64,000 nt of DNA, from positions 434,001-498,000 of the forward strand of contig JAFEUB010001421.1 in assembly GCA_024529925.1 (NCBI GenBank), in the 5' to 3' direction. How positions within the stretch are numbered: the first letter of the stretch is position 1; each line of letters begins with the position of its first letter. Source of the DNA: Ophthalmolycus amberensis. Its lineage: Eukaryota > Chordata > Actinopteri > Perciformes > Zoarcidae. The notes beneath the pieces were generated by a model. That model saw only the letters and a program-made list of their open reading frames with translations, was not told the DNA's origin and did no database searches. Positions 1 to 8,210 of this stretch are shown here, one piece after another. The position numbers were made by a program, and so were the translations under genes.

Positions 1-2361
1 AACACGCGACCGCAACGGATAACAAATCAACAAATACAAAGGATATTAAATTGAAAATGGAGAGACCCATGAGATGACATACGCAGCTTGGAAAAGGAAA
101 GGTCAGATTGGCGCTGCTGTTCTCACCGCCAGAAAGCAGCTGTCTCCAGGGTCAGCCACAAACACATGTTATTTATTCAGCGGGACTTAATTAAAGATGC
201 CCGACTCGGTGTACAGCGTTAGCAGTGATTTCTCAAAGGAGGCGGCGGCGTGATGCGCATTAATTCATCATCCAATAGATAATCCTCAGGTGCACGCCGC
301 CGTCATCTGCCAGGTTCACAGCAAATAAAGACCATCTGCTGTTTTTACGAAAAACTTGATTGAAAGGACAACATTCTAATGAAAAAATGTGAAAGGAAAC
401 GCTTCCTGCCAATGGGAATCTTTGTTACAACCAACCAGAAAAAAATAAAATAAGAGAGTAAGCAAGAGGAGGAGGGGGAGATAAAAGAGGATTTCTAGGT
501 TTGGGCACAGGAAGGGCGTTAATGTAGGTTAAAGCAGAGATGTTTTTGAACAAAGCCCGTGCATCAATACCAAACCTCAGGGTAACGACGACTCCGACTC
601 ATTGAAATTTCACAGAGCACCTCTCAGTTCTCTCCAAACTCTGCGGGGGGGAGGGGTCTCCCCATGAGTCCTTTTTTGTTTTTCATCCTGTGTTTCCCCT
701 GTTTCCTCTGAAGCATGTGACTTTGCATATCTGCACACATACACAGTGGATGTTGCTGGGGATGTTCATGCTGCACTCCCCTTCTGGACAGAAGTAGGTT
801 TTATTGACAATTCGGTTTGGTTCCGTCATACATATTCAGAGTCAAAGAACAGGGAGATATAAAAGCTTTGAAGTTTTCACTGAATGTGTGGCAGTGGGGA
901 TTGTGGGAGTTCTTCTGTTGTACTATATAATATGCAATCAACTCCATAATTCATATCCATAGAGCCAGAGAAAGGGGAGAGACAAAACCTATTTAAATAT
1001 ACATAGTTAATGTTATTACAAAGTGACAGAGATGGAAGTCTCAGACTTTCTGAGACTGGTAGGTGGACTGCGGACCCTCCAGAGGAGTCCAGGGGCATGC
1101 TCCATTTTGAAGTTAAATCCATCAATCTTTACCAATCTGAGAGCAAAAGAGAGGCTCGATCTATGAAGTGCTCCAGTAAACAATTTGGGGATATGAATGG
1201 TGATGACACGGCAAGTCACACCCACAAAGCATGGCGGGAGGAGACGGGGGCCGCACAGTCCGCCCCGGTTGACGTTGGTGTCGAGAGCAGGAGGCCCCAC
1301 CCAGCCGGCCCCTACCATCCCAACCATCTAAACCGTCCCCATTATCCCCTTCAAGTCCACATTTTCACAAGAATGAATGTGATTGTCTATTGAAGCGTTT
1401 GTACAACCGAGAATTTCAGAAGGTGATGCAATATAATATATTGTAAATAATAACAATGGTAATAATGATGGTAATATTAATATTGATATTAATAACAAAC
1501 ACAACAATTGTTATTATTATCACCATTATTACTATTATCATTATTATTAGTGAAAAAAAAGAACAAATCAAATACCAATACAATGAATTTTTCAAATTTA
1601 TCATAAAATAAATGCCTTTTCAGTGTCTCTGAACTTATTTTTAGACATTAAGAAGGAATATATAGAATCGCACAAAAATGTCAGTGAAGATCAACAAGTC
1701 ACTATTGATATTGGGATCTTAGGTTTATTTTCTGCAGCCATTCCCCAGCAGAGCTGGAGGTTTGTTCGTGTGACATGTGGTAAAGGTCAGGCCTCTCTAA
1801 CATGGGGACAGACCTTGATATTCCAGCCCCCCTCAGATGGCATGCCTGTGCCCTGTGACAGTACCAAGCCCAAGAACCTGCATGGCTCTCCTTATCCAGC
1901 CAGCCATGTAGAAATGACCTGTGTCCCCGTGTGCCCCGGCTGCTGTCGCAACCAATAAATCTTCCCTGGTGAGAGTCAGGGGATGGGACGTACTAATTGC
2001 CTTATTGATCTGGAGTTTTTCTCCACGACAGCGCCTGATAAACACATCAGGGAGACGGGAGAAAGCATGTGCCCGCACTGCTTCAGCCCCCTTATTGTTT
2101 CTAAAGGCAGGGGAACTACGCTTTAGGGAGGTGACTGGCCTTGTGTGGAGTTTTTCTTTTGCCGCACATCGCTGGCTATAAATTCTGACGAAGAGAAAAC
2201 ATGCTGTCAGAGCATCTGCTAGTGTGTTTCTCCAGGTGATGCTGGAGGAGGCGGGGGAGAATAGGAGAAGAGCCGTAAACAATATCACGGGGATGTTTGT
2301 CTTGCACGCCTCGTTCTGCTCTCCTTGTGTTGTAACAACAAAGCCGAGATCCAGCTCTGAG
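1..2361. other. Non-coding stretch, no gene recognised
   Basis: Short open frames occur on both strands (for example 1010-1393 plus and 1833-2390 minus), but none shows a recognisable domain, consistent codon bias or convincing splice sites. The only structure I see is the AT-rich palindrome at 1440-1556. Parts such as 1700-2440 have balanced composition and could be conserved non-coding DNA, but that cannot be judged without an alignment. Confidence 0.5.
1440..1556. repeat. AT-rich imperfect palindrome made of AAT/ATT trinucleotides
   Basis: The left arm is rich in AATAATAAC, AATGGTAATAATG and TAATATTAAT. The right arm, starting near TTGTTATTATTATCACC, is its approximate reverse complement. 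The arms could fold into a long hairpin. It looks like a trinucleotide microsatellite present in both orientations rather than a protein-coding region. Confidence 0.5.
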
Positions 2362-2584
2362 ATAAAATTTAATAAAAAGGCTTTTGGCAATCCTTTGTCA
2401 GTTATGCATCGCTGGGTGCGTTAAAGGCAAGGTAGAGCAACCCAAGCAGAGTGGCCTGTCAAGCACGGCACTAACTTCGTTTTAATATCTAATAGACTTC
2501 ATTTTTAATGAGAACCACAGGAGATTAGTTCCAGCCTTTGGGACAGCATCAGCTTAGTGTATATTGTATTTAATGTAACTGAAA
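2362..2584 (+). repeat. 223-bp perfect direct repeat, copy 1
   Basis: Every base from ATAAAATTTAATAAAAAGG to TTTAATGTAACTGAAA recurs at 5353-5575 in the same orientation at a constant offset of 2991 bp. I compared the two copies line by line and found no mismatch. The content is not a transposon I recognise. The copies bracket the Rex3, L2-like and KIF5-like segments. Perfect identity next to heavily mutated LINE sequence means the duplication is recent or is an assembly artefact. Confidence 0.9.
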
Positions 2585-2875
2585 AGAGCAGATCTTTGTG
2601 CAGGACCCCTTAATACTGTATATCAGAGAATGTCTCTTTTTGACCTGCTTATATGTGAAGATCACCAGCAAAGGTGTGAGTGGTTTGTCAGGCTCCATTC
2701 TTCTACCTGCTACTACTCACTGTTTTAGCCACTGTTCTTAAAAAAACAACATTCACCATTACAAGGATGAGTCTAAAATCAAAAAGGATATTCCCTCGGC
2801 ACAGCAAACAAATTTCCAAACTGTGAAATTTTCGATCAGAATCTCTTGTTTTTGGAGACTTTAATATAAACGATA

Positions 2876-4045
2876 CATCCATCCATCCATTTTCCTCCGC
2901 TTATCCGGGGTCGGATCGCGGTGGCAGCAGGCCAAGCAGGCTGACCCAGACTTCCCTCTCCCCCGCAACATTTTACAGCTCATCCCGAGGCGTTCCCAGG
3001 CCAGCTGGGAGATATAATCCCTCCAATGTGTTCTGGGTCTTCCCCGGGGTCTCCTCCCAGTTGGGCGTGCCCGGAAAACCTCCAGTGGGAGGCGCCCAGG
3101 AGGTATCCTAATGCCCGAACCACCGCAGCTTCGCTTGCGGTAGGCACTCCGTCCCCACCTGGAGGGAGCAATCCACCGGTTTCTGGCAGAACACCATGGC
3201 CTCAGATTTGGAGGTGTTAACTCTCATCCCTGCCGCTTCACACTCGGCTGCAAACCGCCCCAGTGAATGCTGGAGGTCATGATTCGAGAAGGCCAACAGG
3301 ACCACATCATCTGCAAACAGCAGAGAGGCGATCCCGAGACCCCCGAACCTGATGTTCTCCACCCCACGGCTGAGCCTAGATATCCTGTCCATGAAAGTCA
3401 CGAACAGGACCGGTGACAAAGGGCAGCCCTGGCGGAGGCCAACACCCACCGGGAACGTGTCTGACTTATTGCCGAGGATGCAGACACAGCTCCTACTGCA
3501 GTCGTACAGAGACCGGATGGCCCTTTGTAATGGGTCCGGCACCCCATACTCCCGCAGCACCCCCCACGAGAACCCCTGAGGGACCCGCTCGAAAGCCTTC
3601 TCCAAGTCCAGAAAGCCATGTAGACTGGTTGGGCAAACTCCCAGAACCCCTCCAGTAGTCTTGCGAGGGTAAAGAGCTGGTCCACTGTTCCACGGCAGGA
3701 CGGAATCCGCACTGCTTCCTCTTAAATCCGAGGTTCGACAAACGGTCGGAGCCTCCTTTCCAGCACCCTGGCATAAGCCTTCTCCGGGAGGCTGAGTAGT
3801 ATGATACCCCGGTAATTTGAGCACACTCTCCGGTCCCCCATTTTGAAGATGGGAACCACCACCCCGGTCTGCCAGTCCATGGGCACTGATCCCGACCCCC
3901 ATGCGATATTGAAGAGGCGTGTCAGCCAAGACAGCCCAACAGTGTCCAGCGCCTTCAGCATCTCAGGGCGGATCTCATCCACCCCCGGCGCCTTGCCACC
4001 AAGGAGCTTTTTGACTACCTTAGCGGCCTCCACCAGGGACATGGG
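2876..4045 (-). mobile_element. Rex3-like (RTE clade) LINE fragment, 5'-truncated with internal deletion
   Basis: On the minus strand the translation runs through LGGKAPGVDEIRPEML, SNYRGIILLSLPEKAYARVL, LDLEKAFERVP, LRQGCPLSPVLF and LLFADDVVLLA, in the order of reverse-transcriptase motifs. The end is near 2876 with CATCCATCCATCCATT on the plus strand, meaning a (GATG)n-type tail, as known for fish Rex3. Several frameshifts break the frame (3398-3712 and 3493-3774 lie in other frames). The region after the RT core is deleted: TECLPQ is followed directly by KLRWFGH at about 3110, where relatives have roughly 100 more residues. The element is dead. Its 5' side abuts an unrelated LINE piece near 4045. 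The Rex3 assignment rests on tail and motif style. Confidence 0.8.
3108..3929 (-). pseudogene. Reverse transcriptase pseudogene of the Rex3-like LINE
   Basis: This 273-residue open frame holds the best preserved part of the RT. The active-site motif FADD (motif C, followed by VVLLA) and the motif B glycine-rich block LRQGCPLSP are present; motif A appears as DLEKAFERVP. The frame is interrupted upstream by at least one frameshift near 3700 and ends after an internal deletion that joins the fingers/palm region to the C-terminal RWFGH motif. It would have copied the LINE RNA by target-primed reverse transcription, but no intact endonuclease domain is present, so it cannot be autonomous. Confidence 0.75.
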
Positions 4046-4310
4046 TGTCGTGTCATCTGCAAAGTTCACAACAAAGTTCTTCTCATGTCTGGAGTAGCAG
4101 TTTTGGGTATACAGTGTGAACAGGAGGGGGCTGAGGATACAGCCCTGGGGGGCTCCGGTGTTCAACGCTAGAGTGAAGGAGGTTTGTCTGCCAATCCAAA
4201 CGGCCTGGGGTCTGTTTGGAAGGAAGTTCAATAACCAGTTGCAGAGTGAGGTTACTCAAGCCCAGAGTTATAAATTTAACAATCCGTTTCATGGGGGAGA
4301 CTGAATGCAG
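4046..4310 (-). pseudogene. L2/CR1-group LINE reverse-transcriptase fragment fused to Rex3
   Basis: Minus-strand translation gives NFLPNRPQAVWIG, LNTGAPQGCILSPLLFTLYT and NFADDTT, the RT motif B to C block of an L2/CR1-type LINE. It is clearly different from the Rex3 block that follows in the same reading frame from about 4045 downward. One frameshift near 4240-4250 separates the upstream part (LGLSNLTLQL). Only about 265 bp of the element is present; both its 5' half and its 3' UTR are missing. The in-frame join to Rex3 gives a 169-residue chimeric open frame (3722-4231). Confidence 0.65.
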
Positions 4311-4554
4311 ACAAGGACCTGAATAAACACGAGCGTCTGTACACAGCTGGAAATTGCAACAGTCAAATGACATGATTTTTAGACTGAATTCAACTTTTAT
4401 TTCAGACTCATGAGTCCATATAGCAACAAACAAATGCAACAACAATATATAAAATACAATACGAGGACACCAAGACACAGGTATAATCACTGCAGTTAAA
4501 AAAGTCACTGAATGATTATGTGTCTCGAATACTAATATGTTTTTTTTGTGTCCC

Positions 4555-5062
4555 CGTCCTCCAGAAAACACTGGAGGAGCAGCTGGAGAACCATAGGGAG
4601 GCTCATCAGAAGCAGCTGAACTGCCTCCGATACATGATCAATGCCTGCCTCCGATACATGATCAGAGTACGGAAACACCTGTGAAGCTAAATATTCTCTC
4701 AATATAGTTTCAGATTTTTTTTTTTTTTTTAAGAAATTAATCCATAATAAGTGTTGAAACCAGTTGACTACCGTTGCCACTTTTATATCCTTGTCAACAT
4801 TACAAAAGTCACATTGTAATTACATGATCAGATTATCATTGTATGTGTCTGTGTTTTGTGTTGTACACGGATTTGATCTATCTTCCATGAAAATGATTGA
4901 TGATGAAGTCTGTTTAACAGACCCCGGAGCAGCAGAGACTTCATATGTTTTATAAATGTCGGTGTAAATGTCTCTGTTTTCTCTCCAGACTACTAAATGA
5001 ATAAAGGGACTGGAAGGGCCTGGAGGAGACGGGAACTGGAGCGCATGGAACAAACATTTGGT
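4555..5062 (+). pseudogene. Degraded exons resembling kinesin heavy chain KIF5 (unprocessed pseudogene fragment)
   Basis: After a pyrimidine-rich tract ending CCTCCAG at 4563, the plus strand reads LEEQLENHREAHQKQL. This closely matches my recollection of the KIF5 stalk coiled coil, where the family has L-E-D-Q-L-E-S-H-R-E-A-H-Q-K-Q-L. A 20-bp tandem duplication of TGCCTCCGATACATGATCA then scrambles the frame. A second piece at about 5010-5058 follows another acceptor-like CTCTCCAG (4989) and reads W-K-G-L-E-E-T, then after a small deletion R-E-L in the next frame. This resembles the KIF5 D-L-K-G-L-E-E-T...R-E-L block that lies downstream in the protein. A GTAAC follows as a possible donor. 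Exon order and retained intron-like DNA argue for a duplicated genomic piece rather than a retrocopy. The intervening exon is lost, so it is not functional. Confidence 0.55.
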
Positions 5063-5089
5063 AACTATCACATTGTTGTAGTTGTAGTA

Positions 5090-6455
5090 GTCATACATAA
5101 GTTGTAGTGGTGATAAATAAGTCGTAGTATGGTAGTAAATGTAACAAAAAATGTCATAGCATAGTATACCATAAACATATGATGAAAACATTCAATTAAC
5201 ACGCCATGCCATTAATAGTCATGGTTTAGCGTGCCATTAAAAACTGTTGCACGATAGTATTCCATACAAAATGTACAGTGCAGTGTGTCATAAACATGTC
5301 ATTGGAAAATGGACAAAATGAAATCAAGTTTTTATATAGATAAAATTAATAAATAAAATTTAATAAAAAGGCTTTTGGCAATCCTTTGTCAGTTATGCAT
5401 CGCTGGGTGCGTTAAAGGCAAGGTAGAGCAACCCAAGCAGAGTGGCCTGTCAAGCACGGCACTAACTTCGTTTTAATATCTAATAGACTTCATTTTTAAT
5501 GAGAACCACAGGAGATTAGTTCCAGCCTTTGGGACAGCATCAGCTTAGTGTATATTGTATTTAATGTAACTGAAAGCCCAAAAACAATATAGTATGTCAT
5601 AATGTACATGTAATAAAAAAAATCTTAAAAAGTCATAATGTAGTATGCCATCAAAAGAATAATTATATAGTATGCCATAATCAATGCAATATTGCCTTAA
5701 AAATGTCACAGTATACAACGTCATAGTATAGTATGCAAAAAAAAAAAATACTAAACTATATCTATACTAGACTTTTTTCGACAGACCATCCTATGACTAT
5801 GTCATGACTTTTTCCAACAGACTGATATGACTTTATTTGGACAAACTATTCTATGATTGTTAATGGAATTGTAAGTATTGTATTGTAAGTTTCAGTTTGT
5901 TTGTTCAGTTGAATTGTTCACGTTATTGGTCACATTAATGGTGGAAAAAGTTCTGACATGATTTATCTTGGTCTCATTATTTTACATAAAAAAAACCTGT
6001 CATTTTAAAAGAGGAGTGTAGACATTTTATATCTAATGACTTCTCTGCCTTTTTTCGATAAACTATAGTTTTTCGACATACTAAAGCATGTACATAGTAT
6101 GTTTTTCTATACATTTTTCAACATTCAATACTGTCTTTTTTTTTTACTTTGCTGTGACTTTTAATAATTATTTTTTGCAATCTTATATTGACTTTTTTCA
6201 ATATATTGACTCTTTGGTGACGTTTTTTGATAGAATATTCTCAGACTTTTTTTGACATACTATACTTTGACATCTCTATGCCTTTTTTATGAAAAAGTAG
6301 TCTGACTTTTTTCAACATACGTTACCATGACTTTTATCATTACTTTTTTGACATGCTAAACCTTTTTATGACTTTTGTTTTTGATATTATACTATGACTT
6401 TTTTCGACTTACTTCACTTTGACATCTCTATGTCTTTTTTCAACATACTATACAA
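5090..6455. repeat. AT-rich diverged repeats in head-to-head arrangement
   Basis: From about 5090 to 5750 the plus strand repeatedly shows CATAGTATAGTATGCCAT and AAAAAGTCATA-like words. From about 5760 to 6455 it repeats GACTTTTTTCGACATACTAT-like words, the reverse complement of the first set. The switch lies near 5755-5765. The left arm is interrupted by copy 2 of the 223-bp repeat. No coding potential. It could be a decayed foldback or MITE-type element or two inverted satellite blocks. Confidence 0.55.
5353..5575 (+). repeat. 223-bp perfect direct repeat, copy 2
   Basis: Identical to 2362-2584. The left junction lies in AT-rich sequence (TAAATAAAATT) that shares short microhomology with the repeat edge, and the right junction is at GAAAG/CCC. 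Here the copy interrupts the AT-rich inverted repeats, which suggests that this is the derived copy, but I cannot prove direction. Confidence 0.9.
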
Positions 6456-6456
6456 T

Positions 6457-6665
6457 GGTGGCTGCACTGTGGTGTGGTGGCTAGCACTGCCACACAGTAA
6501 GGATGGACCTGGGTTCGATTCCCAGCCTGCACAGCCCTTCTGCGTGGAGTTTGCACACAGAAGGGTTGTGGGTTCACCAGCTTCCTCCCACAGTGCAAAG
6601 ACATGCAGCATAGTTCAATTGATGATCCTAAATTACCAGTAGTTGTGAAAAGTCTCATGATATAT
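6457..6665 (+). repeat. tRNA-related SINE-like interspersed repeat
   Basis: The 5' part resembles a tRNA promoter: GTGGTGTGGTGGCTAGCAC as box A region and GGTTCGATTCC at 6512-6522 as an almost perfect box B. It continues with GTGGAGTTTGCAC and CTTCCTCCCACAGTGCAAAG, words shared by a very common fish interspersed repeat. It is not a functional tRNA gene: no acceptor stem can be formed and the similarity ends after box B. It interrupts the AT-rich repeats to its left. Confidence 0.55.
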
Positions 6666-6814
6666 ACCATATGAAGGTACCAGGTTCAAGAAGCCTTTTT
6701 CAGAGATTTTATCAAATCTAATCCTTAAAACAGATAAAGTAATTATTGTAGGTGACTTTAATATCCATGTGGATAATAGCCTTAGCGCTGCGTTTATCTC
6801 ATTATTAGATTCGA

Positions 6815-7261
6815 TTGGCTTCTGTCAGAGTGTACAGAAACCCACTCACTGTTTTAACCCTCGACCTGGTTCTGGCTTATGGCATTAAAATAGAAGATTT
6901 AATAGTGTTTCCACAGAACCCTCTTTTATCGGACCATTATCTAACAACTTTTGAATTCCTACTAACGGAGTGTACGCCATTAGGCAAACGTTTCTACACT
7001 AGATGTCTGTCTGATGGTGCCGTAGCTCAATTTAAAGAAGTGATTCTGTCTTTATTTAACTCAATACCATGCCTCAATATAACAGAGGACTCCTGTGATA
7101 ACTTTAGTCCGTCCCAGGTTGATCATCTTCTCGATGGTGCTACAGGCTCACTGAGAATGACACTAGACTCCATTGCTCCTCTAAAAAAGAAGATAGTAAA
7201 ACAAAGGAGGTTCACTCCATGGTATAACCCTCAAACCCGCAAATTAAAGCAAACATCGTGA
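6815..7261 (+). pseudogene. Endonuclease-domain remnant of the L2-group LINE
   Basis: 148 codons open. The frame contains the C-terminal part of an apurinic-type endonuclease (LSDHYLTTF, with the catalytic-histidine SDH triad) and the linker ending PWYNPQTRKLKQ typical of L2/CR1 LINEs. The GDFN motif is encoded just upstream in another frame, so a frameshift lies near 6840-6860. The reverse transcriptase that should follow is missing. In a live element this endonuclease nicks the target site for target-primed reverse transcription. Confidence 0.65.
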
Positions 7262-7848
7262 AAACTTGAAAGAACATGACGTTCCACTAACTTGGAAGAA
7301 TCTCGGTGAGTCTGGCGAGACAGTCTGAAGACATATAAGAAGGCCCTCCATGATGCCAGAGCAGCTTAATACTCATCGTTAATAGAGACAAATAAGAACA
7401 AGCCATGGTTTCTCTTCAGCACTGTAGTCAGGCTGACAGAGAGTCACAGCTCTGTCAGTAGTAATGACTTCATGAACTTCTTTAATGATACGATTATAAC
7501 TATCAGAGAGAACATTCATAATCTCCTGCCCTCAACCAGCACCGATCTATCCTCAAACAGAGTAACGTTAGAATCAGGTTTGCCTTGGACCAGCCTTAGA
7601 TAAGCTGCTATAGGCTTAGACTACCGGGGGACGTCCTAGGATACACTGAGCTCCTCTCTCATCTTCTTCGTCTCCTTTTGTATGAATTCATGTCCCATTA
7701 ACGCTCATTACTAACTTTGCTTTTTCCCCGGAGTCTTTGTGCTTTCTCTCCTCACAGGTTTCCGTGGATCCTGGTGATACCTTTACCTGGTCTTGCCTCC
7801 TACCGTGGTTCTGTCATATGCATTGAATGTGTCATATGCATTGAATGT

Positions 7849-7985
7849 GTCCTTGAGCAAGACACTTAACCCCAAAATTGCTCCCGTAGCTGTGCCTACG
7901 GTGTAGAAATGTGATAGAATCTGAATCGTAAGTCGCTTTGGATAAAAGCGTCTGCTAAATGACTGTAATGTAATGTAATGTAATG
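7849..7985 (+). repeat. V-SINE-like 3' half inserted in a LINE 3' UTR
   Basis: CCTTGAGCAAGACACTTAACCCC followed by GTCGCTTTGGATAAAAGCGTCTGCTAAATGAC and four TAATG units is the body and tail of common fish tRNA-derived SINEs whose 3' end is shared with L2 LINEs. The tRNA-like head is missing. The flanking LINE UTR resumes at about 7986. An 18-bp tandem duplication (CATATGCATTGAATGTGT at 7815-7832 and 7833-7850) lies at its left edge. Confidence 0.65.
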
Positions 7986-8210
7986 TTTTTCATTCTGTAC
8001 ACATGACATCTATTGCTCCTCTGTTGCTCTCCCACAGGTTACTCCCTCTTCTCTCCCCGTTAAAGGGGTTTTTTTGGGAGTTTTTCCTGTTCCGATGTGA
8101 GGGTTCTGGGACAGAGGATGTCGTATGTGTACAGATTGTAAAGCTCTCTGAGGCAAATTTGTGATTCGTGATTTTGGGCTATACAAAAATTAATTGATTT
8201 GAATTGAATT

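Larger units (their letters stand above)
6680..8210 (+). mobile_element. L2-group LINE, 5'- and centre-truncated, with complete 3' UTR
   Basis: Coding remains start with an endonuclease motif reading VIIVGDFNIHVD near 6750. They continue in another frame through LDLVLAYGI, LLSDHYLTTFEF (the SDH motif) and RFTPWYNPQTRKLKQ (to 7261), then in a further frame KPWFLFSTVVRLTESHSS (about 7400-7455). The RT domain is absent. From about 7580 the sequence passes into a 3' UTR with GACTACCGGGGGACGTCC, GTACACATGACATCTATTGC and TGAGGCAAATTTGTGAT, ending in an AATTGATTTGAATTGAATT tail. A SINE sits inside the UTR (7849-7985). The family is widespread in fish; assignment to L2 rather than a related CR1/Rex1 clade is tentative. 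Confidence 0.7.

Noticed and set aside
1010..1393. 127-codon plus-strand frame overlapping a 103-codon minus frame
   Set aside because: No domain or coding character, and overlapping frames on both strands.
6457..6530. tRNA gene suggested by box A and box B
   Set aside because: No acceptor or anticodon stems close; sequence continues as an interspersed repeat.
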